In this document: piece by piece, positions 6,837 through 11,462 of the stretch
How positions within the stretch are numbered: the stretch's first letter is position 1
How the letters are laid out: every line of letters begins with the position of its first letter
Assembly: GCA_017387265.1 (NCBI GenBank)
Contig: JAFOFM010000099.1
Location: 1 to 11,462 of the forward strand
Direction of reading: 5' to 3'
DNA length: 11,462 nt
Source: Peptococcaceae bacterium
Lineage (GTDB): Bacteria > Bacillota > Peptococcia > Peptococcales > Peptococcaceae
Position numbers and translations under genes: made by a program
The notes under the pieces: generated by a model
Seen by the model: only the letters and a program-made list of their open reading frames with translations
What the model was told of the DNA's origin: nothing
Database searches by the model: none

Positions 6837-7772
6837 ATGGTTCCATTTAGAAGTAAAAAATATCAGCGGCAGCAGAAGCTGCACAGCCAGACCGATATCG
6901 GGCAGGTAGCCAGGCAATGGATTCTGCGTCGCGATCAGCTGCCGGAATACCGGTTTGCGCTGGAACTGATGAGTCAGGCTGACCGGGAAGAAATCTTCTG
7001 GCAGTACTGGGATGAGCTGGACAGCTTTGCCCAGCGGGATCTGGCCCGCGTGACGTTTCAGGAATATTGGTTTAAGCTGATTGCGGATTACAGCGATTTG
7101 AATCAGAGAGAAAAAGCGCAGGCACTGGAGGCCCTTGGATATATTCATAATGCCAATGTAGTCGATTTTCTGGTGCAGGAGATGCGCCGCGATAACGAAA
7201 GTCTGCGGCTGGCTGCAGCGGGGGCGCTGAAAAAACAGGACCCGGTTCTGGTAATCGAACCGATGCTGTGTGCACTTGCTGCGCCGGAACAGTATCTGGC
7301 TTCCCGCATTCATGATGTATTACAGGCACTGGGGCCGAAACTGGTGCCAATCATTCTGAAAAAAATTGACAAAGCCGATGTGAACGGTAAAATGGTAATG
7401 GTGCAGCTGCTTGGTTCTTTCGGGGACAGCAGTGTGGTTCCGGTATTAACCGAACTGTTAAATACCAGCCATTATCTGCTGAAAAAGATGACCGTAGAAG
7501 CACTCGGACAGATTCAGGGCGCTGAAGTATATCCGGTGCTGATACAGCTTTTGAAAGACGAAAACTGGCAGATTCGGCTGCTGGCGGCGGAAGCCATTGG
7601 CAGAAGCCGGTTTTATCAGGCTTGCCCGGCATTGCGGGAAGCTTTTTATCAGGAGTCGGATCATCTGGTAAAAGAGATTATGGAAGAGATTTTAAATGCA
7701 CTGGATAACAGCAGCGAGACCGTCACGTATTTATGGAACCGGCGGAATCGCACAGCTTGTGCATCGGAGTAA
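6837..7772 (+). CDS. HEAT-repeat protein, unknown function
   Basis: A 311-residue soluble protein. Residues 1-85 are basic and helical without clear homology. From about 90 to 290 it carries helical pairs of HEAT/PBS-lyase type: units such as ALEALGYIHNANVVDFLVQ, LRLAAAGALKKQ, KMTVEALGQIQGAEVYPVLIQLL and IRLLAAEAIGRSRF show the repeated A/G-A-L-G and Asp-x-x-V/Q-R-like spacing. Such solenoids usually act as protein-binding scaffolds. The ATG at 6837 is chosen because GAGGTGG precedes it by four bases; an upstream in-frame ATG at 6804 has no ribosome-binding site. It lies 54 bases after the radical SAM gene and 22 bases before the DUF951 start, on the same strand. There is no transmembrane segment. 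Its partner is unknown. Confidence 0.8.
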   Translation: MVPFRSKKYQRQQKLHSQTDIGQVARQWILRRDQLPEYRFALELMSQADREEIFWQYWDELDSFAQRDLARVTFQEYWFKLIADYSDLNQREKAQALEALGYIHNANVVDFLVQEMRRDNESLRLAAAGALKKQDPVLVIEPMLCALAAPEQYLASRIHDVLQALGPKLVPIILKKIDKADVNGKMVMVQLLGSFGDSSVVPVLTELLNTSHYLLKKMTVEALGQIQGAEVYPVLIQLLKDENWQIRLLAAEAIGRSRFYQACPALREAFYQESDHLVKEIMEEILNALDNSSETVTYLWNRRNRTACASE

Positions 7773-7794
7773 TTGTATAAAGTCAGGAAGGGGG

Positions 7795-8016
7795 ATGGTT
7801 ATAGTGCCGATGAAATTATATGTGGGTGATATCATCCAGACCCGGAAAGGGCATCCGTGTGGCGGTGACCAGTGGGAAATTATGCGTGTAGGTATGGATT
7901 TTCGTATTCGCTGCACGACTTGTGATCATCAGGTATGGATTCCCCGTGTAAAACTGGAGAAATCCATTAAAAAAGTTCTGGTGAGCCATGCGCCAGAACC
8001 AGAAACAAACGAATAA
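7795..8016 (+). CDS. DUF951 family protein (YyzM-like)
   Basis: A 73-residue small protein. The core LYVGDIIQTRKGHPCGG, WEIMRVGMDFRIRC, CDHQVWIPRVKLEKSIKKVL is the full DUF951 signature. H20, C22, C40 and C43 (HPC and CTTC) suggest a possible metal-binding knuckle. B. subtilis YyzM, the family member I recall, is encoded close to parA/parB near oriC. The role is unknown; a nucleic-acid-binding function is a guess based on small size and basic charge. Start choice is uncertain: AGGAAGGGGG (7785-7794) precedes ATG 7795 very closely, while GTG 7804 or ATG 7810 would give better spacing or the usual N-terminus. The acidic tail (APEPETNE) is outside the family core. It is the last gene of the nfo operon, before the terminator at 8051. 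Confidence 0.85.
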   Translation: MVIVPMKLYVGDIIQTRKGHPCGGDQWEIMRVGMDFRIRCTTCDHQVWIPRVKLEKSIKKVLVSHAPEPETNE

Positions 8017-8050
8017 TATGTCCGGCATGTAAAATCAGATCGGAATCGAA

Positions 8051-8095
8051 AACCGGCAGTGGCTGAAGTTCAGTCGCTGCCGGTTTTTTGTTTTT
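8051..8095 (+). terminator. strong terminator closing the nfo-DUF951 operon
   Basis: AACCGGCAG (8051-8059) pairs with CTGCCGGTT (8077-8085). The stem continues inward through wobble and GC pairs (CTGA with TCAG) to a tiny loop near 8067-8069, and T6GT5 follows. A nearly continuous 16-bp stem makes this a confident call. Confidence 0.92.
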
Positions 8096-8191
8096 AGCAG
8101 ATACTGATTATTTTTTCTAGACCATGTACATACTATAAAACAGAAAAATGGTCAGCCGATTATATTCGGTCTGATTGCGGGAGGTGCTGGA

Positions 8192-8386
8192 ATGGATTTG
8201 ATGATGGAGCTGGAGGATGCCAGATGGCAGTGGAAGAATATGCAGAATATCTACAACGAAGTAAGTGATCCGGCGTTAATTGACAGTGTGATTTATCAGG
8301 TGATGGCAGCAGAGCAGCGATATGAATATCTGTTGCGACTGGCTAAACGCGAATCTCTGACATGCGAAAATATTCCGGTCCGCTGA
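8192..8386 (+). CDS. yaaL: YaaL-like protein (DUF2508 family)
   Basis: A 64-residue helical protein. LEDARWQWKNMQNIYNEV, DPALIDSVIYQVMAAE and RYEYLLRLAK carry the DUF2508 pattern (E-x-A-x-x-x-W, then D-P-x-L-I-D-x-x-I-Y, then A-E-x-R-Y-x-Y-L-L-R). In B. subtilis yaaL lies between recR and bofA near the origin; here it also precedes a bofA homologue, but recR is not directly upstream. GGGAGGTG (8179-8186) fixes the ATG at 8192. A TATAAA at about 8134-8139 could be a -10 element, though I see no good -35, and a small hairpin follows near 8152-8175. Function unknown. Confidence 0.85.
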   Translation: MDLMMELEDARWQWKNMQNIYNEVSDPALIDSVIYQVMAAEQRYEYLLRLAKRESLTCENIPVR

Positions 8387-8445
8387 CATAAACAAGCCCC
8401 GCATTGCATAGGATAAAGTAAAATTCATTGCCGGGGGGACGTGTT

Positions 8446-8718
8446 ATGCCGCAAATTCAGATGGAGACAGTATTATTTGTATGTTTCGCTATCGCAGTTA
8501 TTTTTCTGATTGCACGACTTGCAGTTTCACCAGCGCAGGTGATGCTGAAACTCTTATTGAATTCCGTCCTGGCTGTGGTACTTTTATGTGTTGTCGGCAT
8601 TCTGGGAGAAACCTGGGGGATTCGTTTGCCAATCAACCCGATGACGATTCTGCTGATTGCCATTCTGGGGCTTCCGGGTCTTCTACTGGTATCGGTGCTG
8701 TATATGCTGATGATATGA
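8446..8718 (+). CDS. bofA: BofA family membrane protein (pro-sigma-K processing inhibitor-like)
   Basis: A 90-residue membrane protein with hydrophobic segments at about 7-26, 33-54 and 66-89. LLKLLLNSVLAVVLL-like sequence (N39) and LPINPMTILLIAILGLPGLL (61-80, N64) are the conserved BofA blocks. In B. subtilis, BofA sits in the outer forespore membrane and, with SpoIVFA, holds the intramembrane protease SpoIVFB inactive until sigma-K activation. Whether this organism sporulates cannot be told from the window, and the family also occurs in species without spores. ATG 8446 is chosen from the G6A run (8433-8439) six bases upstream; CCCCG at 8397-8401 could pair with part of it. It is 59 bases after yaaL, repeating the B. 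subtilis yaaL-bofA order. Confidence 0.85.
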   Translation: MPQIQMETVLFVCFAIAVIFLIARLAVSPAQVMLKLLLNSVLAVVLLCVVGILGETWGIRLPINPMTILLIAILGLPGLLLVSVLYMLMI

Positions 8719-8730
8719 AATATAAAAACA

Positions 8731-8900
8731 AAAAACAGAGAACTCCCCTGTTACCAGGTTTCGCCTTCCGCATCAGAATGGAGATTTTGCAGATTGTACA
8801 ACGCGTGGCAAACAAAGTTTGACAAAGCGGTACAATCGAAAAAATGTCCAGGCAATATGCGGGAAAGGAACAGCGTGTAACAGGGGAGTTCTCTGTTTTT
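8731..8900 (-). ncRNA. ssrS: rod-shaped structured RNA, 6S RNA candidate
   Basis: The arms 8731-8754 and 8877-8900 are perfect 24-base inverse complements, enclosing 122 bases. Inside, further paired blocks occur in register: 8764-8773 with 8857-8868 (one two-base bulge), 8779-8788 with 8841-8850 (one G-G mismatch), 8792-8799 with 8830-8837, 8802-8804 with 8827-8829, and 8809-8813 with 8817-8821. A closing stem, an interrupted middle and an apical stem over about 170 nt is the architecture of 6S RNA, which binds the sigma-A RNA polymerase. The arm contains CTCCCCTG, like the CCCCUG region of E. coli 6S RNA. Strand is inferred as minus: perfect TATAAT at 8906-8901, T6GT5 after the distal arm, and a small hairpin on the 3' side of the middle loop. 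The plus strand is not excluded. Confidence 0.6.
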
Positions 8901-8919
8901 ATTATATATTCAGACTTCC

Positions 8920-8969
8920 AGAAAATAAAAGGGGCTGCCGCACTAAGAGGATTGAGAGTGCGACAGCCC
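8920..8969 (-). terminator. terminator of the thioredoxin-like gene
   Basis: On the minus strand GGGCTGTCGCACT (8969-8957) pairs with AGTGCGGCAGCCC (8944-8932), one G-U pair, with a 12-base loop, followed by TTTTATTTT. It lies about 34 bases after the stop of the 9003-9380 gene. Confidence 0.85.
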
Positions 8970-9002
8970 GGAGGAAAATGAGAGTTTCTAAATTAAAGTG
9001 CA

Positions 9003-9380
9003 TTATTTACCGAAAATGCCTTTGATTTTGCTAAGCAGGCCTTTTTTCGGATTCAGCATTTCGTTGATTTCTTTTTTGAAAATAGATTCACTGATTGCGC
9101 CTGGCAGAGACTGCTGCATTTCGCCGTTCAGGAAGAATACAGACTGCGGAACGCCCATCAGATTTAAGGATTTGAAAGTAGCTAAACCATCTGGTGTTTT
9201 TACATCCATTGTATAGAAGTTTACCTGACCTTCAAACTGAGAAGCCATTTTTTCTGCGATTGGTGCCAGCTGTTTACATACGGAACAGGTTTCTTTGGAG
9301 AACACAACAATACAGGTTTCTTTGTTTTCTTTTGTAATCTGATCGAACTGTTCGCCAGTAATCTGAGGCAAATTCATCAT
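9003..9380 (-). CDS. thioredoxin-like protein with basic amphipathic C-terminal tail
   Basis: A 125-residue thioredoxin-fold protein. The redox motif CSVC is at 32-35, after IVVFSKETC, and the cis-proline loop GVPQ lies near residues 76-79. DVKTPDGLATFKSLN corresponds to the usual D-x-x-x-x-x-L-A segment. It probably reduces disulfides in the cytoplasm. The canonical WCGPC has become ETCSVCK, without Trp or Pro, so redox potential and partners may differ from TrxA. The last residues (KKGLLSKIKGIFGK) form a short basic amphipathic helix beyond the thioredoxin fold that could touch the membrane. GGAGTG precedes the start; ATG 9380 and ATG 9377 are both possible. No thioredoxin reductase gene is adjacent. 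Confidence 0.88.
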   Translation of the reverse strand: MMNLPQITGEQFDQITKENKETCIVVFSKETCSVCKQLAPIAEKMASQFEGQVNFYTMDVKTPDGLATFKSLNLMGVPQSVFFLNGEMQQSLPGAISESIFKKEINEMLNPKKGLLSKIKGIFGK

Positions 9381-9416
9381 ACGTCTTCACTCCAATAACT
9401 TTATTATGATAGTTAT

Positions 9417-9445
9417 ATTGTACTTGATATCGACGTGATTTACAA
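9417..9445 (-). promoter_or_regulatory. promoter of the thioredoxin-like gene
   Basis: On the minus strand TTGTAA (9445-9440), a 17-base spacer and TACAAT (9422-9417), 36 bases before the start codon. The -35 touches the edge of the AT-rich stretch next to the DnaA-box cluster. Confidence 0.55.
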
Positions 9446-9606
9446 ATATCTTTTTTCGATTTTGAAAAATTTTTCGAATAAATTCGAGGATTGCGGATAA
9501 CAGAGTTATAATCCACGATGTTATACACAGTACAAACCGCCAGTTCATGGGTTATGCACAGACTTATCCACATTATCCACAGATAAATAGTGGATATTCA
9601 TCCACA
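9441..9606. other. DnaA-box cluster with adjacent AT-rich stretch (candidate oriC or DnaA-binding locus)
   Basis: Four exact matches to TTATNCACA, all in the same orientation: TTATACACA 9521-9529, TTATGCACA 9552-9560, and TTATCCACA at 9564-9572 and 9573-9581, directly abutting. Weaker boxes surround them: 9598-9606 (TCATCCACA, one mismatch), 9492-9500 (minus strand TTATCCGCA, one mismatch), 9509-9517 and 9589-9597 (two mismatches each). The 45 bases at 9441-9485 contain only 8 G or C, as expected of a DNA unwinding element. No open frame crosses it convincingly. Known origins combine such boxes with an AT-rich element, but in Bacillota usually next to dnaA, which is not visible here. It may instead control the flanking trx-like and yigZ genes or titrate DnaA. 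Confidence 0.75.
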
Positions 9607-9641
9607 AGGAAATAAGCGCTATTCAGCTGGAAAAGAAACCG

Positions 9642-9671
9642 TTGAGCGAAGCCGGTGCGGTATGCTAAAAT
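9642..9671 (+). promoter_or_regulatory. promoter of yigZ
   Basis: TTGAGC (9642-9647), an 18-base spacer and TAAAAT (9666-9671) with TATGC before the -10. It shares TATGCTAAAATAA with the ffs promoter. The nearest DnaA box ends 35 bases upstream of the -35. Confidence 0.65.
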
Positions 9672-9707
9672 AACAGCAAAGAAAATCTTATGTGTATGGA
9701 GGAGCCT

Positions 9708-10337
9708 ATGCTGAAAACATATCGTACGGTAGAACAGTTCGGGCAGGATGAAATCATTATTGAAAAGTCCACTTTTATCGGCTATGCAAAACCAGTAACC
9801 AGTGAAGAAGAAGCACTGGCTTTTATACAGGAAATCAAAAAGAAACATCGGGATGCCACCCACAACGTTCCGGCTTATGTGCTGGGGGAACATAATGATA
9901 TTCAGCGCTGCAATGATGATGGGGAACCGTCCGGCACAGCCGGGGTTCCGGTTCTGGAAGTATTAAAAAAAGAAGATGTGCGTGATGTTGCGGTAGTGGT
10001 AACCCGGTATTTCGGCGGTATCAAGCTGGGTACCGGCGGGCTGGTGCGTGCCTATACCAAAGGCGCAAAAATTGCGCTGGAGGCTGCCAGAATCATCACA
10101 AAGGTGTTATATCAGGTTGTGATTGTATCGGTGGATTATACCATGCTGGGCACACTGCAGAATCAGCTGCGCTTAAAACAGTATGATACGAAAGATATTG
10201 TGTATGATGAAATGGTGCATCTGCATGTGTGGGTAGAGCTGGAGGATGTAGCAGATTTTAAAGCGTTAATCGTTGAGTGGACCAATGCGCGTGCACTTAT
10301 TGAAGATGGCGAAATCAGCTATAAAGTCATTGACTGA
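9708..10337 (+). CDS. yigZ: YigZ/IMPACT family protein
   Basis: A 209-residue protein of the YigZ (UPF0029/IMPACT) family. The N-terminal domain (about 15-120) has IEKSTFIGYA, the KKHRDATHNVPAYVLG segment and the signature DDGEPSGTAGVPVL followed by VVVTRYFGGIKLGTGGLVRAY. The C-terminal domain (about 135-205) is the DUF1949 ferredoxin-like fold. The eukaryotic relative IMPACT acts in translational control through GCN2; bacterial members are thought to bind RNA or ribosomes, but their role is not established. I choose ATG 9708, preceded by ATGGAGGAG; an in-frame ATG at 9690 would place the Shine-Dalgarno site inside the gene. It has its own promoter and converges on lysA. Confidence 0.93.
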   Translation: MLKTYRTVEQFGQDEIIIEKSTFIGYAKPVTSEEEALAFIQEIKKKHRDATHNVPAYVLGEHNDIQRCNDDGEPSGTAGVPVLEVLKKEDVRDVAVVVTRYFGGIKLGTGGLVRAYTKGAKIALEAARIITKVLYQVVIVSVDYTMLGTLQNQLRLKQYDTKDIVYDEMVHLHVWVELEDVADFKALIVEWTNARALIEDGEISYKVID

Positions 10338-10364
10338 TATTAAATTAATAATAAACGGAAACGA

Positions 10365-10407
10365 AAAGGGTATCCCTTCTAAATGAAGGAATACCCTTTG
10401 TTTTTTT
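10365..10407. terminator. bidirectional terminator between yigZ and lysA
   Basis: AAAGGGTAT (10365-10373) pairs with ATACCCTTT (10391-10399), and CCTTC with GAAGG continues the stem after one mismatch, around a five-base loop TAAAT. T7 follows on the plus strand. On the minus strand a T-rich tract complementary to the A-rich 10344-10367 follows. It serves both convergent genes. Confidence 0.88.
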
Positions 10408-10430
10408 ATGTCATCCAGTATTCGTGCTTT

Positions 10431-11462
10431 TTACAGATTGCTGAAATCCAATGTGGCGAATAAATCGTCCAGCGTTTCAGCGCGGCGGATGCATTGTACA
10501 GAGCCGTCTGGTTTTAATAACAGTTCTGCGGAACGCAGTTTGCCGTTGTAGTTAAAGCCCATGGCATGGCCGTGTGCCCCGGCGTCGTGAATTACCAGAA
10601 TATCTCCGTTTTCGATTTCCGGCAGTTCGCGATTTACAGCAAATTTGTCGCAGTTTTCGCAGAGGCTGCCTACTACGTCGTATACTTTATCGGCAGGTGC
10701 GTTTTCTTTGCCCATAACGGTGCAGTGATGATATGCGCCGTACATGCCAGGACGCATCAGATTTGCCATGGAGGCATCTACACCGATGTAATGTTTATAA
10801 GTATCTTTTTTATGGATGGCTTTTGTCACCAGATAACCAAATGGCCCGGTTACCATACGCCCGCATTCCAGACAGATTTTCAGAGGATCCAGACCGTTTG
10901 CCACGATGATGGCATCGTACTGAGCTTTGATTTCTTCGCCCAGCGCTTCTAAATTAACTGGTTCCTGCTCTTCACGGTAAGGAATCCCGATGCCGCCGCC
11001 AAAGTTTACAAAATCAAAGCGGATTCCCAGTTCTTTGTTTAAGTCCACAATTAAATCAAACATCATTTTTGCGGTTTCTACTAAGTATTCGCGGTTCAGT
11101 TCGTTGGATACAATCATGGTGTGAATCCCGAATTTTTTCGCACCTTTTTCTTTCATGATGCGATATGCTTCAAAAAGCTGATCACGGGTCAGGCCATATT
11201 TTGCTTCTTCCGGTGTACCGATGATTTCGTTGCCGCCGCGCAGAGGGCCTGGGTTATAGCGGAAACTGATGGTTTCCGGCAGTCCGATCTGGCTGTCGAT
11301 AAATTCGATGTGGGTGATATCGTCCAGATTAAAGATGGCGCCCAGCTCTTTGGCTTTTACATATTCCTCGATTGGTGTTTCATTGGATGTAAACATGATA
11401 TTTTCACCGGTGATGCCGGCTTTTTCACACAGAATTAATTCAGCCAGCGAGCTGCAGTCTCC
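10431..11462 (-). CDS. lysA: diaminopimelate decarboxylase, N-terminus beyond the window
   Basis: A PLP enzyme that decarboxylates meso-diaminopimelate to L-lysine in the last step of lysine synthesis. The frame stays open from the stop at 10433-10431 to the window edge, giving 343 visible residues; an internal ATG at 11396 is not the start, since coding sequence such as GDCSSLAELIL continues upstream. Visible family motifs are FNFGGGIGIPY-like sequence, LECGRMVTGPFGYLV, GVDASMANLMRPGMYGAYHH, SLCENCDKFA with the conserved active-site cysteine at the dimer interface, and DAGAHGHAMGFNYNGKLRSAELLL. The DAGAHGHAMGF variant, instead of GAY-type loops, is common in Clostridia and relatives. The PLP-binding lysine and about 80 residues are presumably to the right. 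The other group-IV decarboxylases (arginine, carboxynorspermidine) fit less well. Confidence 0.93.
   Translation of the reverse strand, partial: GDCSSLAELILCEKAGITGENIMFTSNETPIEEYVKAKELGAIFNLDDITHIEFIDSQIGLPETISFRYNPGPLRGGNEIIGTPEEAKYGLTRDQLFEAYRIMKEKGAKKFGIHTMIVSNELNREYLVETAKMMFDLIVDLNKELGIRFDFVNFGGGIGIPYREEQEPVNLEALGEEIKAQYDAIIVANGLDPLKICLECGRMVTGPFGYLVTKAIHKKDTYKHYIGVDASMANLMRPGMYGAYHHCTVMGKENAPADKVYDVVGSLCENCDKFAVNRELPEIENGDILVIHDAGAHGHAMGFNYNGKLRSAELLLKPDGSVQCIRRAETLDDLFATLDFSNL

Noticed and set aside
8731..8900. Inverted repeat as an insertion sequence or MITE
   Set aside because: There is no transposase frame and no obvious target-site duplication (flanks differ), and nested helices inside the repeat fit a structured RNA better. 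A MITE cannot be fully excluded without a genome-wide copy count.
8819..9025. Plus-strand open frame of 68 codons
   Set aside because: It spans the structured RNA and the trx terminator, lacks a Shine-Dalgarno site and has low-complexity, non-protein-like sequence.
9274..9573. Minus-strand open frame overlapping the trx-like start and the DnaA boxes
   Set aside because: It is out of frame with the well-supported thioredoxin-like gene and its sequence shows no recognisable pattern.
1..11462. tRNA genes, CRISPR arrays, riboswitches or phage genes
   Set aside because: I looked for tRNA arms, regularly spaced repeats and known leader motifs on both strands and saw none I could support.

Overview
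The window is chromosomal DNA of a Bacillota (Firmicutes) anaerobe, most likely of the Clostridia/Negativicutes side. Four things point there: a large, Bacillus-type SRP RNA with an Alu domain; a six-cysteine SCIFF peptide, a near-universal marker of Clostridia; YaaL and BofA homologues; and strong purine-rich Shine-Dalgarno sites with sigma-A promoters. Base composition looks moderate and even. I see no insertion sequence, prophage, CRISPR array or tRNA. The genes are mostly ordinary housekeeping genes; the notable signals lie between them.

Layout. Positions 1-39 hold the last codons of an unidentified gene and its terminator. Positions 166-432 encode a small coiled-coil protein, followed by the SRP RNA gene ffs (about 480-750) and a terminator. 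Positions 846-3327 are on the minus strand. Read in transcription order they are the SCIFF peptide gene with its own promoter and terminator, a nitroreductase, and a large protein with a degenerate pRiA4b ORF-3-like N-terminus. The divergent intergenic region 3328-3533 contains a perfect 16-bp parS site. Positions 3534-8016 are a compact plus-strand operon: endonuclease IV (nfo), an AlkD-like DNA glycosylase, a CvpA-like membrane protein, a YhcC/YtqA-type radical SAM protein, a HEAT-repeat protein and a DUF951 protein. It ends in a strong terminator. Next come yaaL and bofA (8192-8718), then a 170-nt rod-shaped inverted-repeat RNA that resembles 6S RNA (8731-8900). A minus-strand thioredoxin-like gene (9003-9380) and a plus-strand yigZ (9708-10337) flank a cluster of DnaA boxes beside an AT-rich stretch. 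A diaminopimelate decarboxylase gene (lysA, minus) runs off the right edge.

How it fits together. The first two operon genes form a base-excision pair: AlkD-type glycosylases leave abasic sites and endonuclease IV cuts them. Several items have origin-proximal relatives in Bacillus subtilis (ffs/scr, yaaL, bofA, the DUF951 gene yyzM, parS). Together with four exact TTATNCACA boxes, this suggests the window lies near the replication origin. The 9440-9606 interval could itself be oriC or another DnaA-binding locus, although dnaA and dnaN are not in view. This is inference; GC skew and marker-frequency data would decide it.
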